A stretch of 42,661 nt of DNA from an uncultured Bacteroides sp. (lineage in GTDB: Bacteria > Bacteroidota > Bacteroidia > Chitinophagales > Chitinophagaceae). The DNA is taken from the NCBI GenBank assembly GCA_902168085.1, contig CABHOP010000080.1, positions 1 through 42,661 of the forward strand, read 5' to 3'. The position numbers and the translations under genes are program-made. Numbering within the stretch: position 1 is the first letter of the stretch; every line of letters begins with the position of its first letter. The notes beneath the pieces are model-generated. The model was not told where the DNA came from and did not search any database. It saw only the letters and a program-made list of their open reading frames with translations. Positions 16,770-25,428 of the stretch are shown here, piece by piece.

Positions 16770-17977
16770 AATAGCTTCAACTGGTTGTCATCGGGTTTGG
16801 GTTTGGGCGGCTTAGCCTTACCAAACACCGTTCGCCCGCCATACTTCCACGATTCGTTTCTTTCCTTCTCTATCAGTTGCTCAAAGTTCTCATTGGGTAT
16901 AAAGTCTTTCTCCACGCGCTCTGCCGCCTTGTGTAGTTTCTTTATCGCTTCGTTCTTATCGTTATCGCCCATCTTCGCCAGGCGTATGGCTTTGTCCAGC
17001 ACGGCTATGGCTTCATCATACACTTTGGTAGGCACGGGGAACGGATGGCCATCTTTGCCACCATGTGCAAATGAAAAACGGGCCGGGTCTTCAAATCGGG
17101 TAGGGGTGCCATGTATCACTTCGCTCACCAGTACCAGCGATTGCAGGGTTCTCGGCCCCACACCCTCCAGTAGCAGTAACGATTCCATATCCAGCAACTC
17201 CTTTTCATGTGCTACCGCCAGCACACTGCCCAGTCGTTTCAGGTCTATATCTTTTGCCTTCACATCATGATGTCGCGGCATCTGCAGTTCCCGTATCTGT
17301 TCCAGCAGTTGTGTCGGGTTTTCTTTGGTTAGCTGCACTACGCCATTGCGTGTCGTATCTGCCTGCTTATCGGTCACGTTCAATATCAGTCCCTGGTTGT
17401 GCCCGTATATAGAAGTATGCGGTGTTTCTACAAACGACTGGATACCCGGCGAATGCCAATGATAGCGCCTAGCCATACCATTGCCATCATTCATACCCTG
17501 CTGTATCACGGCCCATTCACCTTCATCGCTTACTACAAAAGAGTGCAGGTATATCTGGTAGCCATCCTGTATGGCCGTATTATCCACTTTCGCCGATAGC
17601 TTGCTGCTGCGCACCAGCATCTGTCCATCCAGCCCGGTAGCATCTGCTATCTTCAGCAGTTCATTGGGTGTTTCACGGCTGTGCCTGCCCTTGCCGCCGC
17701 ATATGTATATGCCCAGTTCTTTCGATCGTTTGTTTACCGATTGCTTCAGCGCACCCATTACCGATGTGGTGATGCCAGATGAGTGCCAGTCCATACCCAG
17801 CACTGCTCCTAATGATTGAAACCAGAACGGGTCGCTCATGCGCTGTAGAAAGGCTGCCTTGCCATATTCCATTATCACGGCTTCTGTAATGGCTATGCCC
17901 AGCTGGCTCATGCGGGTATACAGCCAGGCAGGCACCTGGCCATAATGCAGGGGAAGATCAGCATGCGCACGGCTCAT
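16766..17977 (-). CDS. DUF763 protein
   Basis: A 403-residue soluble protein of the DUF763 family, known from archaea, thermophiles and some Bacteroidota; activity unknown. Visible hallmarks are LPLHYGQVPAWLYTRM at the N-terminus, GGKGRHSRETP around residue 95, and FSFAHGGKDGHPFPVP near residue 305. A probable helix-hairpin-helix motif (LLLEGVGPRTLQSL, about residues 265-280) suggests contact with nucleic acid, possibly a nuclease or repair role. The Lys/Arg-rich C-terminus ends PPKPKPDDNQLKLF, a pattern resembling a sliding-clamp-binding tail (Q-x-x-L-x-L-F). This reading is speculative. Confidence 0.88.
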   Translation of the reverse strand: MSRAHADLPLHYGQVPAWLYTRMSQLGIAITEAVIMEYGKAAFLQRMSDPFWFQSLGAVLGMDWHSSGITTSVMGALKQSVNKRSKELGIYICGGKGRHSRETPNELLKIADATGLDGQMLVRSSKLSAKVDNTAIQDGYQIYLHSFVVSDEGEWAVIQQGMNDGNGMARRYHWHSPGIQSFVETPHTSIYGHNQGLILNVTDKQADTTRNGVVQLTKENPTQLLEQIRELQMPRHHDVKAKDIDLKRLGSVLAVAHEKELLDMESLLLLEGVGPRTLQSLVLVSEVIHGTPTRFEDPARFSFAHGGKDGHPFPVPTKVYDEAIAVLDKAIRLAKMGDNDKNEAIKKLHKAAERVEKDFIPNENFEQLIEKERNESWKYGGRTVFGKAKPPKPKPDDNQLKLF

Positions 17978-18012
17978 AAGCTAAGTTACCGCAATATGCG
18001 GGCATACATTTG

Positions 18013-18045
18013 TTAAAAAGAAAAGCCACCGTAAGGACGATGGCT
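18013..18045 (-). terminator. intrinsic terminator of the lipid operon
   Basis: On the minus strand an 8-bp stem (AGCCATCG / CGGTGGCT, one G-T wobble) with a 6-nt loop is followed by a long T-rich run (TTTTCTTTTT), just after the 89-residue gene. Confidence 0.8.
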
Positions 18046-18051
18046 CTAATA

Positions 18052-18321
18052 TTATTCGGCGTTGCTGGCTTCTATTATCAGTTCTTTTATGCGCTCGTCA
18101 AAGGCTTCGGTGTCTGTTTCCCACACAATGTCTATCTCGTGTTTATCTATCAGCGTCACGGGGCTGCCTTTCAGGAATATCTCATAATCCTCTTCACCTG
18201 TTTCCAGTGTGGCCAGGTTTTGTTGAATATGGGTAATGATGCGTCTTATTTCCGCATTGGCCACTTCGTTTATCGTAATATCCGAAGGCAGGTATTCTGT
18301 TATATCGTGAATGTCCAGCAT
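18052..18321 (-). CDS. small acidic hypothetical protein
   Basis: An 89-residue acidic protein with no signal peptide or membrane segment; I do not recognise its family. The visible pattern is a helix (residues 18-38, AEIRRIITHIQQNL) followed by beta-like stretches and a C-terminal helix. It follows the desaturase by 14 bp and precedes a strong terminator, so it is the last gene of the acyltransferase-desaturase operon. Its tight placement and terminator support it as a real gene. Confidence 0.7.
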   Translation of the reverse strand: MLDIHDITEYLPSDITINEVANAEIRRIITHIQQNLATLETGEEDYEIFLKGSPVTLIDKHEIDIVWETDTEAFDERIKELIIEASNAE

Positions 18322-18335
18322 AGTAGCGTGCTAAA

Positions 18336-19361
18336 TTAGCTAATATTAGGTACTATTTGCGCTTTGGCAGCCTTATATGTTTTCAATTCGCGAAAGCCTA
18401 TCATGCGTTTCAGCTCCGGGTCCCATACTTTCAGGCGGAAGCAGGCTGCTATCTCTTTGGGATGCAATGAGGTAGTCCTCGCTGCTTGTAGCTCGGGTAT
18501 CGCAGCCATGGTTTCCGGCAGGCGGTAAAATGGTATGCGGGAGTTCAAATGGTGAATATGATGATAACCGATATTGCCCAAAAACCAGTGCATAACCGGC
18601 GACATAGTCATATAGCTCGATGATTCCAGCGCGGCACCTTCATATTTCCAGTCCTCTTTGTCGGTAAAAGAAGTGGCAGGAAAGTTATGCTGCGCATAGA
18701 AAAGATAGGCCCCCATAGCACAGGCTATAAATACGGGCAGGAATACCGTAAACAACCATGCATCCCAGCCAAAGGTTATAAACGCATATACTGATATCCC
18801 AATGTGCACAGCCAATGCTATCAGCGAATCAAAGTGTTTTCTCGGCGCACTCATAAAAGAACTGATGCACATGCCATACATGAACATGGTAAAGTAACCG
18901 AACAATACCGTTAACGGATGGCGGATGAACAGGTACAGCCTTCTTTCCCCGGCAGACATAGACAGGTATTTTCCGGTAGTGCATATAGGGTAGGAGCCTA
19001 TGCTGGCACTGAAGAGTTTAGAGTTATGTGCATGATGATAATCGTGAGAGCGTTTCCATATGCTGCTGGGTACCATTACATAGCTACCGTATATATTCAT
19101 GATAACATCGGCGAGTACCGAGCGGTGCAATATGGCATGATGCTGAAAATCGTGATAGATGATGAACATGCGCACCATTATCAGCCCCGATAGTATGCTG
19201 AAAGGTATCTTCAGCCATATATAGGGAATGAAAAAGGTGGCTGCCAGCGAACCAAGCAGCAGGAATAAAGTAGATAGCAATAGCCACCAGCTTTTATTTC
19301 TGTCCTCCTTTGCAAAGGCTTTTGTTGCTAATATCAGTTCTCTTCCGGTCCGCATCTGCAT
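18336..19361 (-). CDS. membrane fatty acid desaturase
   Basis: A 341-residue integral membrane di-iron desaturase of the FADS family that would introduce double bonds into lipid acyl chains. The three histidine boxes are present: HDFQHH (residues 70-75), HDYHHAHN (106-113) and HHIHH near residue 266. Hydrophobic segments surround them (residues 27-67, 155-215). Its start lies 1 bp after the stop of the acyltransferase gene, so the two are co-transcribed and probably act on the same membrane or lipid A acyl chains. The regiospecificity cannot be read from sequence. Confidence 0.93.
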   Translation of the reverse strand: MQMRTGRELILATKAFAKEDRNKSWWLLLSTLFLLLGSLAATFFIPYIWLKIPFSILSGLIMVRMFIIYHDFQHHAILHRSVLADVIMNIYGSYVMVPSSIWKRSHDYHHAHNSKLFSASIGSYPICTTGKYLSMSAGERRLYLFIRHPLTVLFGYFTMFMYGMCISSFMSAPRKHFDSLIALAVHIGISVYAFITFGWDAWLFTVFLPVFIACAMGAYLFYAQHNFPATSFTDKEDWKYEGAALESSSYMTMSPVMHWFLGNIGYHHIHHLNSRIPFYRLPETMAAIPELQAARTTSLHPKEIAACFRLKVWDPELKRMIGFRELKTYKAAKAQIVPNIS

Positions 19362-19362
19362 A

Positions 19363-20247
19363 TTATTGTTGTTCGTTTGTTCGTTTGTGTTTCCACCTCC
19401 TGTGGCTCCACAGCCATACTTCGGGTTGTTCCCTTATATCTTTTTCAAGTTTACGTGTGTGCAATTCAGATATTTCGCCATCGCTCGTGCCTTTAGGATT
19501 GTCGCACAGCACTTCGGCAAACATTTCATAGTAGCCCCGCTTCACTCTTTTCACGGTAGCATACACTACTGTATAGTTCACCTTGCGCGATATCATTTCT
19601 GTTCCCTTGAAAACCGGCGTGTCCTGATTTAAAAAAGTGGTCCAGTAGGCATTTTGCGGTGCCGGTGTCTGGTCGGCTATAAATGCCGTAGCATTTAGTT
19701 CCTCCCTGTTCTCCAGCATTTCCCTGAAGGTGTCCTTCATGGCTATCAGCTTGGTGCCAAAACGCGTACGCATTTTATACATCAGCCAGTCAAAATACTT
19801 ATTGCTGATGGGGTGGTATATCACATACAGCTGGTGCTTGTTTACCAGGCTGAAGGTGTTGCCTGCCCATTCCCAGTTGCCCAGGTGGCCCATCACCAGC
19901 ACAATGCTTTTGTTTTCCGCCGCCAGTTTATCAAACACAGCTTTCGCCTGCGGATTGAAATAGCAATGCTTCAGCATGGTTTCTTTACTCACCGTCAACG
20001 TTTTAAAAGTTTCCAGGAAAAGGTCGCACAGGTATTTATAATAACGCTTGGCTATCCCTTTTATTTCCTCTTCATTTTTCTCCGGGAAAGACTTGCGCAG
20101 GTTCTCCATTACTACACCTTTCCTGTAGCCCAATACATAATACAATAACCCATACAGTCCTGTTGAAATGAAATATAGTACCCTGAAGGGTAGTATGGAA
20201 ATGAGATAAATAAAAGGCAGAACCAGGTAATATATTATCGCCGACAA
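19363..20247 (-). CDS. LpxL/HtrB-type lysophospholipid (lipid A) acyltransferase
   Basis: A 294-residue inner-membrane acyltransferase of the LpxL/LpxM family that adds a secondary acyl chain to lipid A or a related lipid. The N-terminal membrane anchor is residues 5-40. The catalytic H-x4-E motif is HLGNWE (His121, Glu126). The C-terminal WLWSHRRWKHKR is the LpxL signature. Length is normal. It leads an operon with the desaturase and a small protein; with a desaturase beside it, remodelling of envelope acyl chains is a reasonable reading. It is named by family only. Confidence 0.93.
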   Translation of the reverse strand: MSAIIYYLVLPFIYLISILPFRVLYFISTGLYGLLYYVLGYRKGVVMENLRKSFPEKNEEEIKGIAKRYYKYLCDLFLETFKTLTVSKETMLKHCYFNPQAKAVFDKLAAENKSIVLVMGHLGNWEWAGNTFSLVNKHQLYVIYHPISNKYFDWLMYKMRTRFGTKLIAMKDTFREMLENREELNATAFIADQTPAPQNAYWTTFLNQDTPVFKGTEMISRKVNYTVVYATVKRVKRGYYEMFAEVLCDNPKGTSDGEISELHTRKLEKDIREQPEVWLWSHRRWKHKRTNEQQ

Positions 20248-20458
20248 CGTTATATATAAAATTTATGAAGCGATAAAAGTACTCAATTTTAGTGTTACGA
20301 AAAATACAATTGAACCCTCCGAATGCTTTTTTAACTTAAATATGACCATTGGGGAAATCGGGTATTGCTGTTGCCTGACTTCAAAAATGACGACCGTCAA
20401 TATTCATGTTCAATAAATTGAATAACTTTAAGCATACCGTTTTACTTATTGTACCAGT
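20248..20458. promoter_or_regulatory. divergent intergenic region with two inverted repeats
   Basis: This 211-bp spacer lies between the lipid operon (minus) and the diheme peroxidase (plus). It holds TGACG-AC-CGTCA at 20388-20399 and TTCAAT-AA-ATTGAA at 20409-20422, both within 75 bp of the peroxidase start and possible operators. TAACTTTA just after the second repeat is a 7-of-8 match to the -7 box. No gene is visible. Confidence 0.35.
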
Positions 20459-21520
20459 ATGAAGCCCTCAGTAAAAATATATGTGCTTGCAACTATTATT
20501 GCTATAATAGCATTTGCTGTATCCTGCAAAAAATCGCCGGATGATGGTAATGGCAGCAACAATGGTGGCAATGGCATGGTGGAAATGACACCGTATGAAT
20601 GGATAAGTCCTTACGGATTTGATGACATTGTAATACCTGAAGATAACAAGCTGTATGTAGAAAGAATAGCGTTGGGAAAGCAGTTGTTTTATGACAACCG
20701 GCTGTCTAACAATGGAGAGTCGTGTAATACCTGCCACGTGCAGAGCATGGGCTTTGCTGCCGAAGGGCTTTCCGATTTTGATAACGGACAGGCTAAAATG
20801 CCGCTGATGAACCTGGCCTGGCACAAAAACTTTATGTGGAGTGGCAGGGTGTCGGGCACGCTCGAGCATGTGATGGAGGTAGAATTGACCAAACGGTTCA
20901 GTACTGATATTAATAAGATAAATGCAATAGCCGATTACCGCGATAAGTTCAGGAAATATTACGGTGTTAATGAAATAGGCGTGCAGGACTTATCCAAAGC
21001 ATTAGCTCAGTTCATGCGCATACTGGTGTCTAAAAACACAAAGTATGAGAAAGCATTAATAGGCCAGGCTCAGTTCACTTTTGAAGAAATGAAGGGTAGG
21101 GAGCTTTTCTTCAACGAAAAGGGCGATTGCTTCCACTGCCATGTGCACTTTCTTACTACAGATGATATGCTGCACAACAACGGGCTCGATAGTATCTATA
21201 CAAAACAGATTGACAAAGGCTATTTTAATGTTTCCGGCAATCCTGCCGATTTAGGGAAATTCCGTACACCGAATCTTCGCAATGTTGCCCTGCGTAGCAA
21301 TTATATGCACGATGGCCGTTTTAAAACATTGGAAGAGGTGGTTGAGTTTTATGATCACCAGGCCCACCGCGGTATTCCTAATATAGATCCCAATATGGTG
21401 AAGTCTAACCACGAGTATGGCCTGGGCCTTACAGAAGAAGAGAAAATGTATCTCGTAGCATTTCTTAAAACCTTTACAGATACTGTAATGGTTAATGAGC
21501 CTATGTTCAGGCAGGATTAA
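20459..21520 (+). CDS. diheme cytochrome c peroxidase/MauG-family lipoprotein
   Basis: A 353-residue predicted lipoprotein (Cys23 in AVSC) of the bacterial diheme peroxidase family. Two c-type heme sites are visible: CNTCH (Cys89, Cys92, His93) and CFHCH (Cys224, Cys227, His228). YMHDGRFKTLEEVVEFY near residue 283 is a family hallmark. Such proteins reduce hydrogen peroxide or, as in MauG and MbnH, oxidise a partner protein. It faces a second diheme gene with overlapping stop codons; the two share the same plan and may be old paralogues. A partner is not obvious, so it could be a detoxifying peroxidase. Confidence 0.92.
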   Translation: MKPSVKIYVLATIIAIIAFAVSCKKSPDDGNGSNNGGNGMVEMTPYEWISPYGFDDIVIPEDNKLYVERIALGKQLFYDNRLSNNGESCNTCHVQSMGFAAEGLSDFDNGQAKMPLMNLAWHKNFMWSGRVSGTLEHVMEVELTKRFSTDINKINAIADYRDKFRKYYGVNEIGVQDLSKALAQFMRILVSKNTKYEKALIGQAQFTFEEMKGRELFFNEKGDCFHCHVHFLTTDDMLHNNGLDSIYTKQIDKGYFNVSGNPADLGKFRTPNLRNVALRSNYMHDGRFKTLEEVVEFYDHQAHRGIPNIDPNMVKSNHEYGLGLTEEEKMYLVAFLKTFTDTVMVNEPMFRQD

Positions 21521-22560
21521 TGGGTATGCTGCGCTACAAAGCTGCTATCTGTGAGTGTGTACAGAAATTGTATGATGCGTTGCTTTTCGGTATCGTTTAG
21601 TTGCAATCCCGGGTTGCCATTTTTTATCAGCAGTGGCGATAATGTAGCAGATGGCTGAACCCCCGTTGCATAATGTTCCACCACATCTGTAAGTGTTTTT
21701 ATACGTCCATCGTGCATATACGGTGGGGTCAATGCAACATTGCGGAGCGTAGGTACTTTAAAGGTGCCCATATCTTCCGCCCTTTGACTTATCCGGTATC
21801 TGCCCGAATCGCTGAAAGTCTTATCCAATCCGTTATTCCTAAAGCTATTATCGGTAAATAAAGGCTCCGTATGGCATGCGTTACAGTGGGTTTGAAACAA
21901 CCTGTAGCCTTCCATTTCTTCTGCACTGAATGTTGTTTCTCCGCGCTTTATTTTGTCATATTTCGCATCTGCCGATACCAGGTTGCTCATATACTGGGCC
22001 AGTGCGTAAAATAACTGCTGGTCGTCAATGCTATCTTTCCCAAATACACTCCTGAACATAGCGGGGTAAGCCGGGTGGGTGTTCAGTTCATGTATCAGTT
22101 CCCGCATATCCTGGGCCATCTCTACAGGATTAATAATAGGGGCAAACGGCATTATTTCTATATGGTTCACGCCGCCATCCCACATAAAGCTTTTGTTCCA
22201 CGCCATATTGAAGATGGCAGGGCTATGTCTTTTCCCTGTTTTGCCATCTACGCCCTTGCTCAATGCCACGCCACCGTCAGCAAAAGCATAGGCGGGCTTA
22301 TGGCAGCTGCCGCATGAAATAGTATTATTGGCAGATAGAATAGGGTCGAAAAAAAGACGCTTGCCCAGTTCATAGCCCTTTGCGCTATACGGGTTGGAAG
22401 TATGCTGGTACACAGCCGGCGGAAAATGAGCGGGGCGCAGGGGATATTCGGCAACAGGGGGAATAACAGTATTTTTTGTAGTCCCACTCTTTTTGTTACA
22501 AGCTAAAATGCCCGGCATCAAACATATAGAGAGTACAATATGTTTAAAAATACCGGGCAT
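21517..22560 (-). CDS. MbnH-like diheme protein (cytochrome c peroxidase family)
   Basis: A 347-residue predicted lipoprotein (Cys21 in GILAC) with two heme c sites: CGSCH (Cys83, Cys86, His87) and CNACH (Cys226, Cys229, His230). YMHDGRIKTLTDVVEHY appears near residue 290. MbnH enzymes of this family oxidise a tryptophan of their partner MbnP to kynurenine. The upstream co-directional gene 17 bp away encodes an MbnP-like protein, which is the main reason for this call. I used the ATG at 22560 because it gives a normal lipoprotein signal and follows the MbnP stop; a longer frame to 22698 would overlap MbnP. The stop codon overlaps that of the convergent peroxidase. Confidence 0.85.
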   Translation of the reverse strand: MPGIFKHIVLSICLMPGILACNKKSGTTKNTVIPPVAEYPLRPAHFPPAVYQHTSNPYSAKGYELGKRLFFDPILSANNTISCGSCHKPAYAFADGGVALSKGVDGKTGKRHSPAIFNMAWNKSFMWDGGVNHIEIMPFAPIINPVEMAQDMRELIHELNTHPAYPAMFRSVFGKDSIDDQQLFYALAQYMSNLVSADAKYDKIKRGETTFSAEEMEGYRLFQTHCNACHTEPLFTDNSFRNNGLDKTFSDSGRYRISQRAEDMGTFKVPTLRNVALTPPYMHDGRIKTLTDVVEHYATGVQPSATLSPLLIKNGNPGLQLNDTEKQRIIQFLYTLTDSSFVAQHTH

Positions 22561-22577
22561 TGTATGTTTTTTAATGA

Positions 22578-23363
22578 TTACTTGAGGGTGATATTGCTGA
22601 AAGTAAAGCTGCCGAAGAAGTCTTTCCCAAAGGTAGCAGCTTGCGGCCCTTCCATATGCACAGTGCTGATAGTGCCCACTCCCGGAGCTGTTTTCCAAAG
22701 GCTGGCTACGTCAACTTTCACTGTCATAGTTGGGTTATACACGTCACCTATGGCCACATATCGGTTTGCTTCCGCCCTGAAATCAATGTTTTTCGTTGTC
22801 ACTACTTTATTAGGGCCCGCAAAACCGCCCAGGTGGATAGCAAAAGTTTTAGAAACAGTATTGGCGTTGGGAGAGGTTCCCTCTGCTTTCGCCATAATAT
22901 ATCCTGTGTTCCAGTCCCAGAACATGCCGTTTATTACAGATAAGGCACCTGTTTGTGCTCCCGATACATTGCGGGCGCTATCTACACCTATAGTATACTG
23001 CATGGCTATGTATTCGGTACCCGGCACATCTGTGATGGTAATGGTAGGGCTGGCGTTGGTCGATGCGTCTACCAGGTAATAGCTGTTGGGCTGGCTCCAC
23101 CAGGTTTCATCGCTCCTCAGCAGGCGTATGTTCGATATATAATATTTCAGCATGGTGAACGTAAGTGTATCATTGGTCCTGGCATGAACGAATGTCTTGT
23201 TAGGTTCCCATGCCTGGCTGCTGCCCCAGGTGTGTTCAAATTTCATCGTCAGCGATCCGTTGCTGATAGGTATAGGCTCATTATTTTTCTCTCTGCAGGC
23301 CGATGCGCCAAGCATCACAGCCGCAATGGCAGCAAGTGTTATTTTATTCAGCATAGTTTTCAT
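22578..23363 (-). CDS. MbnP-like copper-binding lipoprotein
   Basis: A 261-residue predicted lipoprotein (Cys23) of the MbnP family. MbnP was first seen beside methanobactin genes and is reported to bind copper after one tryptophan is converted to kynurenine by MbnH. The family core is visible: LKYYISNIRL near residue 72, and GMFWDWNTGYI (residues 146-156), with Trp149 and Trp151 as candidates for oxidation. It is followed at 17 bp by an MbnH-like diheme gene. No methanobactin precursor or biosynthesis gene lies in the window, so this is a stand-alone pair for copper handling. Confidence 0.87.
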   Translation of the reverse strand: MKTMLNKITLAAIAAVMLGASACREKNNEPIPISNGSLTMKFEHTWGSSQAWEPNKTFVHARTNDTLTFTMLKYYISNIRLLRSDETWWSQPNSYYLVDASTNASPTITITDVPGTEYIAMQYTIGVDSARNVSGAQTGALSVINGMFWDWNTGYIMAKAEGTSPNANTVSKTFAIHLGGFAGPNKVVTTKNIDFRAEANRYVAIGDVYNPTMTVKVDVASLWKTAPGVGTISTVHMEGPQAATFGKDFFGSFTFSNITLK

Positions 23364-23384
23364 CTTCTTATGTTTCGATTATAT

Positions 23385-23428
23385 TAAAATTAAGGTCAAA
23401 ATACAGAACAAACAGTGACATTTGTCAC
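23385..23428 (-). promoter_or_regulatory. putative CRP/FNR-like site and -7 box before mbnP
   Basis: On the minus strand TGTGA-CAAATG-TCACT fits the CRP/FNR-family palindrome with one mismatch; the perfect core GTGA-N6-TCAC spans 23415-23428. TAATTTTA at 23392-23385 is a 7-of-8 -7 box. The implied start near 23380 puts the centre of the palindrome at about -42, the class II activator position. The assignment rests on pattern only. Confidence 0.4.
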
Positions 23429-23442
23429 ATTCAATTATTGGG

Positions 23443-23970
23443 TTATGCGTTTAGGTAGCGTTCACGTATAATGTTCAGGTGGTGCAGTTCATGTCCGGCT
23501 ATCTGGTATATCAGCGCCCGCACACTTACGGGGCTGCCATTGGCGGTGCCTAACTTTAGCACATCTGCCTGCGAAAAGCTATGCAGCATGGCCAGCGTTG
23601 CATGGCGGGTAGCTTCATATTCTTTCAGTATGCTTTCTATTTCCCTGTCATTAGCATTCGATGCGGCTACATAATCATCCTGCTCAAAGCCCGGAAACGA
23701 GGTTTTGTCATTCCGTGCTATGCACATGGCCCTGTAGGCAAATACACGTTCGGTATCTATAATGTGTATCATTATCTCTTTCAGTGTCCATTTGCCTTCG
23801 TCATACCTGTACAGCAGTTTTTCGGGCGATTGCGCCCTTATCAGGTCGCTTATGGTTTGCATATTAGCTGCCAGGTGTTGCAGCACAGCGCCATCATCGG
23901 GCAACTGGTTAATGTAGGTAGCCGCATAGGGCTTGTATTCTCCTGTAAAAGGTTTTTCTATAAGTATCAT
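23443..23970 (-). CDS. DinB-like four-helix metal-binding protein
   Basis: A 175-residue DinB-superfamily protein. Candidate metal ligands are His69 in EIMIHIIDTE and His160 and His164 in GHELHHLNI, the typical spacing for this fold. DGKWTLKE-like EGKWTLKEI before the first His is a common DinB_2 pattern. Substrate unknown. The start lies 1 bp after the stop of the glycosyltransferase gene, so it is likely its co-transcribed neighbour. It differs strongly from the DinB-like protein at 3289-3780. Confidence 0.87.
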   Translation of the reverse strand: MILIEKPFTGEYKPYAATYINQLPDDGAVLQHLAANMQTISDLIRAQSPEKLLYRYDEGKWTLKEIMIHIIDTERVFAYRAMCIARNDKTSFPGFEQDDYVAASNANDREIESILKEYEATRHATLAMLHSFSQADVLKLGTANGSPVSVRALIYQIAGHELHHLNIIRERYLNA

Positions 23971-23971
23971 G

Positions 23972-25428
23972 TTATTGGATCTTAGCTATGTAATAGTCCT
24001 CTTCTATGCTAAAGATAGGCACTATACGTCCTGATGTTTCACTCTCCAGTGCCTTTTTGTCTAATAGCAGCAATTGCCCGGGATACTGATAGGCGCTTTC
24101 CAGCTCATCAATGCGTACCATCGGCTTCTGTTGCCACATGGTATATAGGAACACATGCTGGTAGGGTACGCCCAGGTAAATGATTTTTTCTTGCCCCCTG
24201 AATACTTGTACATGCTGTTTCATCTGCTGATGAATGCCTGATGGCAATGTGTACAGGTATAATACATGCCTTACCGAAAGTGCTGCTGCGCAAATGCCTG
24301 CAATGTAAAGGAATGGCCGCCACCACCGGCCAATACGCACTATGCCTTTTACCATAATGAAAACAACAAAACCCCATGCAGGTGCCAGGTACCAGCCATG
24401 TTGGTTCATAGGTGCGGTCAGGAATAATAGAATAGGCGCTGCCATACAAATGCAGAAGACTACTGCCTTTTGGCTGCCCAGGTAAGGTTTAATATGCTGT
24501 CTGTGTTTATATAGCAGCCACACGCCGGTAGCTACTGCTGCATAGAAAAAGTAGTTCCATACATTCAGTTGTATATCCAGGTTGGTTATTACAAATGCAT
24601 AATCACGTACATATTTCCCTTGATCAAAGTCCGTGCTTCCAAACCGTCGCACTATATCGTGAAAGAACAAAACCTCCAGCGAGTTTTCACTGCCATACAT
24701 GGTATCGCCAGGTACGGTGGTGTGGCCATATATGGTTTGCAGGCCTATCCATGTGCCGGCAATGGATAAAGCTATGCATATAGCTATCCAGCCATATTTG
24801 TTTTTCAAAACTGTAGCCCACTTGCTGGTATAGGTCAGGTACAGGGCAAACCCCGGCAGGTATAAAAAGCAGCAGGTCCTTTGGCGTAAAACGCCAGCCC
24901 TGTAAATAGCCCGGTTAGCAACAGGTCTCTGTTTTTAGTATATACTGTGAACCGGTAAAAATGATAGGCAGATGCCGTAAGGAAAAGCAAAAGCAATGCA
25001 TCAAAATCTCCGGTAATGCCTACATGTATGCCCAGCACTGCCTTGCAGGAAAGTAGTACTACACAGCAGGCAAAAGCTGTCGTTTCACCGGCCAGCAAGC
25101 GCATCAATTTATAGTAATAAATAAAAAAGGCAATGGTAAACAGTACGGATGGCAATCTTAAAGCAAACTCATTAAAGCCGAATAGCTGATAGCATATCAG
25201 GATGCACCACGTCAGCAGGGGCGGTTTGGCATTCCAGCTATCCGGTTTCCCGCCGTAGTACAGGTTGAAATAATCATGATTATGAAACATTTCATATGCA
25301 TTCACGCCATTTCGGGCTTCATCCCATTCTATCACGTCAAACCTGCTGATGGGGTAGAGGGTATATATACATAGGGTAATTATAATGATGGGTATATGGT
25401 ATGGCGAAATGGCCTTCAAAAATCGCAT
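23972..25428 (-). pseudogene. ArnT/PMT-type glycosyltransferase family 39, frameshifted
   Basis: Two adjacent frames together encode one polytopic glycosyltransferase. The N-terminal frame (25428-24835) begins with a membrane segment and FDVIEWDEARNGV, whose Asp-Glu is the catalytic loop of the ArnT/PMT GT-C fold, and ends GLAFYAKGPAAF. The C-terminal frame (start codon at 24808) continues after Phe-Leu-Tyr-Leu-Pro-Gly-Phe-Ala-Leu-Tyr with more membrane segments. The frame is lost at a run of five A's (24864-24868; T's on the coding strand): six would restore one protein of about 485 residues. It may be a pseudogene, a phase-variable tract, or a sequencing error. A lipid-linked sugar donor is expected. 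Confidence 0.85.

Noticed and set aside
17989-18001. CCGCA-ATA-TGCGG inverted repeat before the DUF763 gene
   Set aside because: It is short and lies close to the start without a promoter box; it could be chance, and no regulator is suggested.
22561-22698. N-terminal extension of the MbnH-like gene
   Set aside because: It overlaps MbnP on the same strand and lacks a signal; the ATG at 22560 gives a proper lipoprotein signal.
24850-24875. Programmed -1 ribosomal frameshift in the glycosyltransferase
   Set aside because: The tract does not fit the X-XXY-YYZ slippery pattern and I saw no stimulatory structure; a deletion or sequencing error is simpler.
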